From Syntrophaceae bacterium (GTDB lineage: Bacteria > Desulfobacterota > SM23-61), in contig PMCE01000488.1 in assembly GCA_003154025.1 (NCBI GenBank), positions 8,277-19,722 of the forward strand: a stretch of DNA of 11,446 nucleotides, written 5' to 3'. Below are positions 6,338 through 11,446 of this stretch, piece after piece. Below the pieces are notes generated by a model. The model saw only the letters and a list, made by a program, of their open reading frames with translations, had not been told where the DNA came from and searched no databases. Every line of letters begins with the position of its first letter. Within the stretch, counting starts at the first letter, position 1. A program made the position numbers and the translations under genes.

Positions 6338-7615
6338 ATGGCCGGGGAAAAGGTGCGCAATGGGTTTTCGCGAAGATCGTTCATTAAATTAGCCTCGGGT
6401 GGGGTCATCGCCGTCAGTGCCAACTGGTTTTTGCCAAGATTTTCCTGGGGCGCCGGGGATGAAATTCGGATTGGGGGTGTCTTCGAGTTAAGCGGCGGGC
6501 TTTCCACGATCGGGGTCGAGCAGGCCAAGGGAGCGGAATTGGCGGTCAAGCAGATCAATGAAAGCGGTGGGATCGTCAGTAATAAACCGGGAGTCCTGGG
6601 AAGACCCGTTAAACTGATTCTCGAAGATACCGAAAGCAAGGTGGCTACCGGGTTGGCAAAAGCTAAGAAACTCGTAGAAAGGGACAAAGTGCATATCCTG
6701 AATGGGATCATCATGTCTTCCGTTTCCATGGCCATTCAGGGGTACATAACGGAGAAAAAGATTCCTTTCGTAAATTCCGGATCAGGGAATGAAGAAATCG
6801 TTCATCCTCCGAACTGCGGGCGGTATTTTTTCAAGGGAACCTATGGCAATCCCCAGGTCGTCCTCGCCGTGCAGTACGGCGCCAAAAAACATGGAGGGCG
6901 CTGGTATTTTATCGCGGACAATTACAGCTGGGGTTATAACTGCACGAAATTCTTTAAGCAGGCCATTGAACGGGTGGCCAAATTGGAAGTTGCGGGAGAA
7001 GACTATCCCCCCTTTAATTCCGACAACTATGCCCCTTACATCACCAAGATCATGGCTGCAAACCCCAATGGGGTGGCAATCGGCGTTTGCGGTGGAGGAT
7101 ATGCCCGTTTTATTAAACAGGCAAGACAGATGGGTCTGAAAACCTTTATGCATCACAATTTTTACTCCCGCCCCGACATGAAGGCCGCCGGCGACGCGTC
7201 TCTCGGCATGACCGCGGGAACCAACTTCTTAATTGAAAATCCCAAGGTGCCTCGATCAAAAAAGTTCGCCGAGGAATTCAAAGCGTTCACGGGCGATTAC
7301 CCGGGAGGATCCGGGGCGGATGGGTTCAATAGCATTGAGGTGATCTGCAAAGCCATCCATGAAGCGGGCTCTACGGACCCAGAGAGAATTGTTGATGCCC
7401 TGGAAAATACTTCCTTCAAGGACGGCATCATAACGCCCGTGTACCAGTTCCGCAAATGCGACCATATGGCAACTTTTGCCGTGTACACGACGGAAGTAGT
7501 CAAGCATCCCAAATATCAATATGACTCCAAGTTGATAGAGGAGGCTAAGGACCCCGACCAACTCATGACCCCCTGCGGGAAAACGGGGTGCGAAGACTCA
7601 ATGAAAAAGGGCTGA
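6338..7615 (+). CDS. Tat-exported LIV-type substrate-binding protein
   Basis: The substrate-binding subunit of the importer, 425 residues, type I periplasmic-binding fold (Peripla_BP_6). A strong AGGAGG at 6326-6331 six bases before the ATG fixes the start. The N-terminus carries a twin-arginine motif, S11-R-R-S-F-I-K17, followed by a weakly hydrophobic stretch and probable cleavage near residues 38-40 (SWGAGDE). The mature protein begins IRIGGVFELSGGLSTIG and AKGAELAVKQIN, typical of Leu/amide/urea-binding proteins. The Tat route implies that it folds in the cytoplasm, which is less common for LIV binding proteins. It follows livM by 25 bp as the last gene of the transporter block. The ligand is not readable: branched-chain amino acid, amide, aromatic or other amino-acid-like compounds are all possible. 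Confidence 0.9.
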   Translation: MAGEKVRNGFSRRSFIKLASGGVIAVSANWFLPRFSWGAGDEIRIGGVFELSGGLSTIGVEQAKGAELAVKQINESGGIVSNKPGVLGRPVKLILEDTESKVATGLAKAKKLVERDKVHILNGIIMSSVSMAIQGYITEKKIPFVNSGSGNEEIVHPPNCGRYFFKGTYGNPQVVLAVQYGAKKHGGRWYFIADNYSWGYNCTKFFKQAIERVAKLEVAGEDYPPFNSDNYAPYITKIMAANPNGVAIGVCGGGYARFIKQARQMGLKTFMHHNFYSRPDMKAAGDASLGMTAGTNFLIENPKVPRSKKFAEEFKAFTGDYPGGSGADGFNSIEVICKAIHEAGSTDPERIVDALENTSFKDGIITPVYQFRKCDHMATFAVYTTEVVKHPKYQYDSKLIEEAKDPDQLMTPCGKTGCEDSMKKG

Positions 7616-7648
7616 TTCGAATTGCAGATTTCCACCGGATATTCCTGA

Positions 7649-7675
7649 GGACCCCCTCCTTCCGGGGAGGGGTCC
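7649..7675 (+). terminator. Strong GC hairpin after the binding-protein gene
   Basis: GGACCCC(C)TCC (7649-7659) pairs with GGGAGGGGTCC (7665-7675): ten Watson-Crick pairs with one bulged C and a small loop. It begins 33 bases after the binding-protein stop. It is followed by CCCGCACC rather than a T-run, so it is not a canonical intrinsic terminator. It more likely protects the 3' end of the transporter mRNA or reduces readthrough into the ATC-hydrolase-like genes. Confidence 0.55.
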
Positions 7676-7717
7676 CCCGCACCGACCTTCCAAGAGAACG
7701 GATCTCCGGAGTCCAAA

Positions 7718-8266
7718 ATGGTCAACAAACATGAGAAGGCAGAGAAAGAGGAAGCTCGCCGCCAAGTGCTTTCTATCGTCAAACGGATGGCCCTCCTCCA
7801 CTATTCCTTTGCAAAAACCCTGGTGGACACGCTGGGTGAAAAAAGAGGGAGAAAAATCACACGCCAGGCTGCCGATTTCTATGGGGAACTGGTAGGCAGG
7901 AAAGTTTTGGAAAAAACACTTGCCCAAGGGCTTCAGCCTCTTCGGGAGAATTACCAGGAAGATCTGCCATCCCTTGGATGGAACATCGAGGGTGTGGTGG
8001 TCGAGGGGGAGCCGCGCGCCCGTGTTCATGACTGTAATTTGGCACAAACCTGGAAGGAGCTAGGCGAGCCGGCTCTGGGCCGCCTTTATTGTTATATGGA
8101 TCAGGCAAAGTATACGGCGTACAACCCCGATTTGGAATGCGTTCATGTAAAAAATATCCTCGATGGAGACCCTTACTGCGAGCTGGCTGTCCGAAAACGG
8201 AAAAGCAGAATGCCAAAGAGTACACAGAGGTCACCGAGAACAAGAAAAGCCCCTGCAAAAAGATAA
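7718..8266 (+). CDS. L-2-amino-thiazoline-4-carboxylate hydrolase-like protein, copy 1, with repeat-encoded tail
   Basis: A 182-residue protein with the ATC-hydrolase-like domain (PF14196 type), judged by its layout of Cys106, Cys125 and Cys154 around an ELG turn and a final D-G-D-P-Y-C. Characterised members open the thiazoline ring of L-ATC to give N-carbamoyl-cysteine, but the wider family is poorly characterised, so the reaction here is not established. The N-terminal half is helical and charged. The domain should end near residue 160. The remaining 22 or so residues are an unusually basic tail encoded by 9-base tandem repeats (8214-8249). GGAG at 7708-7711 supports the ATG. No signal peptide is seen. 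A second, divergent family member follows 228 bp downstream. Confidence 0.72.
   Translation: MVNKHEKAEKEEARRQVLSIVKRMALLHYSFAKTLVDTLGEKRGRKITRQAADFYGELVGRKVLEKTLAQGLQPLRENYQEDLPSLGWNIEGVVVEGEPRARVHDCNLAQTWKELGEPALGRLYCYMDQAKYTAYNPDLECVHVKNILDGDPYCELAVRKRKSRMPKSTQRSPRTRKAPAKR
8201..8249 (+). repeat. Nonamer tandem repeat, left inverted arm, read in frame
   Basis: Four 9-base units run from 8214: CAAAGAGTA, CACAGAGGT, CACCGAGAA, CAAGAAAAG. They are preceded by AAAAGC at 8201. The array is inverted relative to 8426-8466: over about 29 aligned bases (from TGCCA at 8211) roughly three quarters match the reverse complement of the right arm. Because nine is a multiple of three, the array is translated as a three-residue periodic tail, K-S-T, Q-R-S, P-R-T, R-K-A, in the upstream gene. 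Confidence 0.65.
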
Positions 8267-8267
8267 G

Positions 8268-8306
8268 GCCCAGGGCGGACAACCGGTAGTTGCCCGCCGT
8301 TTGGGC
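8268..8306 (+). terminator. Long GC hairpin right after the first ATC-hydrolase-like gene
   Basis: GCCCA (8268-8272) pairs with TGGGC (8302-8306), and inside it GGCGGACAAC (8274-8283) pairs with GTTGCCCGCC (8289-8298) with one A-C mismatch around the loop CGGTA. It starts two bases after the TAA. No T-run follows. It may act as a transcript 3' end, a processing or stability element, or an attenuator between the two paralogues. Confidence 0.5.
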
Positions 8307-8425
8307 ATGCGCGGGGTGATCGAGCCCGCTGAGAGCCCCCGGGCCGAACGAGTCGCCGAAGGCCGCGAAACCCTACAGATGAATAGCTCCGGCTATGGCG
8401 AATTAAGGTTTGAAATTTATTTTAT

Positions 8426-8466
8426 GCCTCTGTGGCCCCTGCGATCTCTGTGGCAAGAAGGCTTTT
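8426..8466 (-). repeat. Nonamer tandem repeat, right inverted arm
   Basis: On the + strand the units are GCCTCTGTG, GCCCCTGCG, ATCTCTGTG, then GCAAGAAGG and GCTTTT. The reverse complement gives CACAGAGAT, CGCAGGGGC, CACAGAGGC, the same nonamer type as at 8214-8249. The two arms enclose about 190 bp with no gene, giving a mobile-element-like shape of about 265 bp. No transposase or clear target-site duplication is visible. The array ends shortly before the Shine-Dalgarno of the next gene. Confidence 0.6.
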
Positions 8467-8494
8467 TATTTTTCTTGTAAAAGGAGATGTTTGA

Positions 8495-8968
8495 ATGGGA
8501 GCGGATTTGACGCAAATTGGCATTTTGGCCCGGAGAGAAATCGAAGCCCGGATTCTGGCCCCGGTGGTCAAGGAGTTTATAAAGGAACTGGGCCGCGAGC
8601 GAACTCTTCAGATCGTTGAACCCATAATTCTGTCGCTGGCCCGCGAAGCGGGGTCTCAACTAGCCCGAATAGTGGGAGGGGACTCCCTTGAACATTTTAT
8701 GAAGGGGTTCCCGATGTGGACCCGCGAGGATGCCCTACAGGTGCAAATTCTGGAGCAGACCCCGAAGAGGGTTTCCTTTAATGTTACCCGGTGCCGATAT
8801 GCAGAGATGTACAGGGAACTCGGCACCGTGGATTTAGGCTTTTTATTGTCCTGCAACCGGGACGGAGCCTTGATCGATGGTTTTAATTCCAAAATCAAAT
8901 TCACCCGCACCCAGACCATTATGCAGGGCGCACCTTTTTGTGACTTTCGATACGAAATGAAAGATTAA
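8495..8968 (+). CDS. L-2-amino-thiazoline-4-carboxylate hydrolase-like protein, copy 2
   Basis: A 157-residue protein of the same family as the gene at 7718. Shared layout: Cys100 (VTRC), YREL-G, Cys120 (LLSC), then RTQTIM-x-GAP-x-C149-DF. The spacing between the second and third Cys is 28 residues in both proteins, and between the first two 18 and 19. This copy looks more canonical (R-x-Q-T-I-M-x-G-A-P-x-C-D-F) and ends eight residues after the last Cys. The N-terminal 70 residues are helical. An AAGGAG at 8481-8486 eight bases before the ATG fixes the start. The proteins are diverged, so this is an old duplication or two separate acquisitions; they could form a heteromer. No carbamoylase, which would complete an ATC-to-cysteine pathway, is in the window. 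Confidence 0.78.
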   Translation: MGADLTQIGILARREIEARILAPVVKEFIKELGRERTLQIVEPIILSLAREAGSQLARIVGGDSLEHFMKGFPMWTREDALQVQILEQTPKRVSFNVTRCRYAEMYRELGTVDLGFLLSCNRDGALIDGFNSKIKFTRTQTIMQGAPFCDFRYEMKD

Positions 8969-9026
8969 AGAGGTAAAGCGCGAAGGGGGCAAGGATCAAA
9001 GAATAGAATTCTAACCGTTTATCACT

Positions 9027-9054
9027 CCATGCTCTATGCCCTATGCGTTATACC
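9027..9054 (+). repeat. Four-unit heptamer array upstream of the flavoprotein
   Basis: Four consecutive 7-base units CCATGCT, CTATGCC, CTATGCG, TTATACC end two bases before the GGAGG (9056-9060) of the flavoprotein gene. The same heptamer, consensus CTATGCG, recurs at 10854-10874 (minus strand) and 10902-10922 (plus strand). No promoter elements are evident in the 100-bp gap. Confidence 0.7.
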
Positions 9055-9069
9055 TGGAGGATTAATGCC

Positions 9070-10845
9070 ATGGCGGACAAAAGCATACAGACAGATGTAC
9101 TGGTAATCGGTGGGGGCGGAGCCGGCTTTCGGGCTGCTATCGGGGCCCGGGAAGCCGGGGCCAAGGCGCTTATGCTGAGCAAAGGGCCTTTTGCCCGTTG
9201 CGGCGCAACTCCCATGGCGGGAGCGGATTTTACCCTGGATGGCCATAGCCTGAACAAACTTGGGTTTCCCGGCGCTCCGGATGACACCAAGGAGAAGTTC
9301 TTCAACGATATTGTAACCCAAGGGTACTATCTGAATAACCAGAGGCTTGTGGAACAGTATATCCGCAACGCCCCGGAAAGGCTCAAGGAGCTTTTGGATT
9401 GGGGGATCAAGGTTCTCTTTTCCGAAGAACGGGCTATTTTTACTTCAGGCCTCGGCCTGATGGATGCCCTGCTGAGACAAGCCAGAACCGTGGGCGTGGA
9501 TCTGCTCGAAGATACGATGTTGCTTGATCTTGTAGCGCATGACGGGAAAATTGCTGGTGGCCTGGGTTTCGACATCCGTACCGGAGAATTTATCCATATC
9601 CATGCCAAGGCGGTGGTTATGGCCACAGGCGGATGGCACAAGGCTTTCTGGCCGAATACAGGAATGAGGGACCTCTCGGGTGAAGGCATTGCCATGGCTC
9701 ACAGGGCTGGGGCCGCCATTGGCAATATGGAGTTTATTACTTTCTGCTGCAACGTGATTTTGCATCCACCCGTCTGGCGTGGCAGCATCGCCACCTATAT
9801 CACCAGTCTCCTCTGCGGTGGTGAATTGATCAACAGCCAGGGCGAGAAGTTTCTGGGCCAATACGATCCCTATGTCGTCGAGAAAGGCACGACGATGGAG
9901 TGGAACAAGGGATTTATCTCCTATGCCACGGCCAAAGAAGTGCGCGAAGGCAAAGGCTCCCCTCACGGCGGCATTTTTTACGGGCTGGGAACAGTCCCCT
10001 GGGAATCCTTCGAGCGAAACGCCGCCCCTATTTTTCCCAACTGGAAATATAAGGCCATGGACCTTGGGGAGATGGCCGAAACCCTTAGGAAGGGCGGGAC
10101 CGTCGAAGTGGGACCGGCCGTGGAATATTTCGATGGAGGAATCGTTGTAAATGAGAAGTTTGAGACATCCGTACCGGGTCTTTACGCCGCCGGGGAGTGC
10201 GCCTTGGGTCCCTTCGGCGCAAACCGGGTTTGCTCGGCAATCACCGAGATGCTAGTCCATGGGGCGGATGCCGGGCAGAATGCTGGAGCCTACGCGAAAA
10301 AGAACGGGATATTCGCCCCTCTTCCAGAAGCGTTCAAATCTCTAGCGGAAAAAGAACTGCGTCCTCTCCAAAAAAAGGAAGGGCTTCGGGTAACCGAGGT
10401 CAGAAGGCGGGTTCAGGAAATGGCCCACAAGCGGTTGGGTCCGATCCGTAATGAAAAGGAGTTGACTGAATTCATCGCTTTTCTGGAAAATGTCCAGACA
10501 AATGAACTGCCGAACCTGGCCACGACCTCAAAAAGCCGGGTCTACAACAAGGAGTGGATCGATGCCATCGAATTGAAGAATATCGTTCACCTTCTGAGGG
10601 CCGCCGCATTGAGCGCTCTCAACCGGACCGAGAGCCGGGGTGTCCATTACCGGGAGGACTACCCATTCAGCGATAATGACAACCGGCTTCAGGAAAGCAG
10701 GGTGAAGTGGGATGACGGTTCTTTAAAGGTCGGCCAAAGCCCCGCCACCATTACGTCCATGACCCCACCCAAGGGCAAATTTCCGTTTCTGGAAATGATG
10801 AAAACGATGATGCAATCGCGATCGGATATCGGCGGGCACCACTAA
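9070..10845 (+). CDS. FAD-dependent oxidoreductase of the SdhA/FrdA/AprA superfamily with non-canonical active site
   Basis: A 591-residue flavoprotein, apparently cytoplasmic: there is no signal peptide. The FAD fold is clear: dinucleotide-binding GGGGAG (14-19), VMATGG (183-188), LYAAGE (371-376) and the C-terminal ESRGVHYREDYP (521-532). Residues that define succinate/fumarate chemistry are altered. The usual QFHPT is TFCCN (224-228), the CRGEGG loop with the proton-shuttle Arg is SLLCGG (246-251), and HYxMGGI is EYFDGGI (352-358). Arg386 (GANRV) is kept. The His that would link FAD covalently is not seen (SKGPFARCG at 37-45), so FAD is probably non-covalent. It is therefore unlikely to be a simple fumarate reductase and probably acts on another substrate, with electrons exchanged through the [2Fe-2S] partner encoded next. 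I chose the ATG at 9070 with GGAGG at 9056-9060; an in-frame start at 9043 would lie in the repeat. Confidence 0.85.
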   Translation: MADKSIQTDVLVIGGGGAGFRAAIGAREAGAKALMLSKGPFARCGATPMAGADFTLDGHSLNKLGFPGAPDDTKEKFFNDIVTQGYYLNNQRLVEQYIRNAPERLKELLDWGIKVLFSEERAIFTSGLGLMDALLRQARTVGVDLLEDTMLLDLVAHDGKIAGGLGFDIRTGEFIHIHAKAVVMATGGWHKAFWPNTGMRDLSGEGIAMAHRAGAAIGNMEFITFCCNVILHPPVWRGSIATYITSLLCGGELINSQGEKFLGQYDPYVVEKGTTMEWNKGFISYATAKEVREGKGSPHGGIFYGLGTVPWESFERNAAPIFPNWKYKAMDLGEMAETLRKGGTVEVGPAVEYFDGGIVVNEKFETSVPGLYAAGECALGPFGANRVCSAITEMLVHGADAGQNAGAYAKKNGIFAPLPEAFKSLAEKELRPLQKKEGLRVTEVRRRVQEMAHKRLGPIRNEKELTEFIAFLENVQTNELPNLATTSKSRVYNKEWIDAIELKNIVHLLRAAALSALNRTESRGVHYREDYPFSDNDNRLQESRVKWDDGSLKVGQSPATITSMTPPKGKFPFLEMMKTMMQSRSDIGGHH

Positions 10846-10853
10846 TCGAAAGA

Positions 10854-10922
10854 CGCATAGCGCATGGCGCAAAGCGGAAAAACCAAAGCCCTTTTTAAAC
10901 ACTATGCGCTCCGTGCTATGAC
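10854..10922. repeat. Inverted pair of heptamer arrays forming an imperfect hairpin
   Basis: The minus strand of 10854-10874 reads CTTTGCG, CCATGCG, CTATGCG. The plus strand of 10902-10922 reads CTATGCG, CTCCGTG, CTATGAC. The arms (10856-10874 and 10902-10920) can pair at 14 of 19 positions around a 27-nt loop. The structure begins eight bases after the flavoprotein stop and ends four bases before the Shine-Dalgarno of the [2Fe-2S] gene, so it fills the junction. It may modulate the relative output of the two subunits; this is inference. Confidence 0.65.
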
Positions 10923-10939
10923 AATTGGAGGAATTATCC

Positions 10940-11272
10940 ATGGCCGAGAAGTCTATTAAAGTAACGGTGTTTAGGTTCGATCCCTCCCGGGAAAAAGAAC
11001 CGCATTACGAGACATACCAGGTCCCCTATGAAAAGGGCATCAGCGCCATGAGTGCCCTGGACTACATTTACCAGAATCTGGATAGCACCATCGCCTACTA
11101 CGATCACGCAGGCTGTGATTTGGGGATCTGTGCCCGTTGCACGGGTATTATTAATGGGAAACCAGGCCTGTTTTGTCAGACCGTTCTAGAGGACAATGCC
11201 ACGCTCGAACCTGTTTCCAAATCCAGAGTGCTGAAGGACCTGGTCATTGAAAAAGGAGAAGGGCAAAAATGA
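10940..11272 (+). CDS. Stand-alone SdhB-type [2Fe-2S] ferredoxin-domain protein
   Basis: A 110-residue protein equal to the N-terminal half of a succinate dehydrogenase/fumarate reductase iron-sulfur subunit (Fer2_3 type). Four cysteines, Cys59, Cys64, Cys67 and Cys79 (C-x4-C-x2-C-x11-C, around GCDLGICARCTGIINGKPG), match the [2Fe-2S] site of SdhB. The end, RVLKDLVIEKGEG, matches the SdhB stretch just before its C-terminal [4Fe-4S]/[3Fe-4S] domain, which is absent. The stop at 11270-11272 looks natural, so this is a split or minimal form. I chose the ATG at 10940 with GGAGG at 10927-10931. It most likely passes electrons between the neighbouring flavoprotein and an external carrier, since no membrane anchor gene is seen. 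Both proteins start M-A-[D/E]-K-S-I, which may be coincidence. Confidence 0.85.
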   Translation: MAEKSIKVTVFRFDPSREKEPHYETYQVPYEKGISAMSALDYIYQNLDSTIAYYDHAGCDLGICARCTGIINGKPGLFCQTVLEDNATLEPVSKSRVLKDLVIEKGEGQK

Positions 11273-11314
11273 CATCTTTTCCTTCAGGCCTATTTCGCAG
11301 TCGTTAAGTATAAA

Positions 11315-11416
11315 ATGGAAGATTTTACACGGGGTTTGAATGTGGGCAAGCAGTGGGCCAAATGGGGGCTGGATCATTTCAGGGAGGCTCGGCAAGATCT
11401 TCATCTTTATTTGTGA
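11315..11416 (+). CDS. Doubtful 33-residue open frame at the right end
   Basis: From ATG 11315 to TGA 11414-11416 a short frame encodes MEDFTRGLNVGKQWAKWGL and a charged amphipathic tail (DHFREARQDLHLYL). There is no good Shine-Dalgarno. The frame is in phase with the [2Fe-2S] gene and open all the way from its TGA, so it could be a remnant of a longer C-terminal extension. A separate ATG at 11269, overlapping that TGA and with AAGGAG upstream, encodes only 12 codons. No family is recognised, and either may be noise. Nothing else is seen in 11273-11446. Confidence 0.2.
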   Translation: MEDFTRGLNVGKQWAKWGLDHFREARQDLHLYL

Positions 11417-11446
11417 GATTGTTAAGAAAAATCGCTTTATAATGTT

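Noticed and set aside
7649..7675. Canonical Rho-independent terminator
   Set aside because: The stem is strong, but CCCGCACC follows instead of a T-run, so termination by the classic mechanism is not supported.
8163..8480. 105-codon plus-strand frame across the gap between the two ATC-hydrolase-like genes
   Set aside because: It overlaps the end of the first gene out of frame and then reads through the hairpin and the nonamer arm (giving peptides like PLWPLRSLW); there is no ribosome-binding site and no recognisable domain.
9445..9966. 173-codon minus-strand frame
   Set aside because: It is antisense to conserved FAD-protein sequence and has no start signal or domain.
8201..10922. Possible CRISPR array from the repeated short units
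   Set aside because: Units are 6-9 bases and directly adjacent, without unique 30-base spacers, and no cas gene is present.
9070..11272. A standard succinate dehydrogenase/fumarate reductase operon
   Set aside because: There is no cytochrome or membrane-anchor gene, the Fe-S subunit is only half length, and the flavoprotein lacks the key catalytic residues.

Overview
All supportable genes lie on the + strand. The window looks like a catabolic or nutrient-scavenging locus from an anaerobic bacterium, most likely Desulfobacterota or a relative. This lineage call is an inference from the gene mix (LIV-type ABC transporter with a Tat-dependent binding protein, ATC-hydrolase-like proteins, an SdhA/AprA-type flavoprotein with a minimal ferredoxin partner) and from dispersed short tandem repeats; no rRNA or other marker gene is present.

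Layout. Bases 1-497 hold an open frame entering from the left edge (3-251, unrecognised) and then an AT-rich promoter region with a 17-bp tandem duplication and palindromes. Next come a GntR/FCD regulator (498-1151), a small cupin (1222-1626), a class I aminotransferase (1716-2873), and a complete branched-chain-amino-acid-type ABC transporter: LivG (2888-3640), LivF (3630-4349), LivH (4404-5291), LivM (5293-6312) and the Tat-exported binding protein (6338-7615). After a GC-rich hairpin come two divergent ATC-hydrolase-like genes (7718-8266 and 8495-8968), a large SdhA/FrdA-superfamily flavoprotein (9070-10845) and a stand-alone SdhB-type [2Fe-2S] protein (10940-11272). The last 174 bases hold only weak short frames.

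How the genes may work together (inference). The regulator senses a small carboxylate or amino-acid-like effector. The transporter imports that class of compound. The aminotransferase, the cupin and the two ATC-hydrolase-like proteins modify it, and the flavoprotein with its [2Fe-2S] partner carries out a redox step. Close spacing and overlaps from the aminotransferase through the binding protein support one operon. The second half (7718-11272) is separated from it by a hairpin and has looser gaps filled with short tandem repeats, so it may be expressed at a different level.

Most distinctive points. The flavoprotein has lost the residues that define fumarate/succinate chemistry while keeping its FAD fold, and it is paired with a ferredoxin domain lacking the usual C-terminal Fe-S half. 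Short tandem repeats with 6-, 7- and 9-base units occupy several gene junctions. One 9-base array is read in frame and makes the basic tail of the first ATC-hydrolase-like protein.
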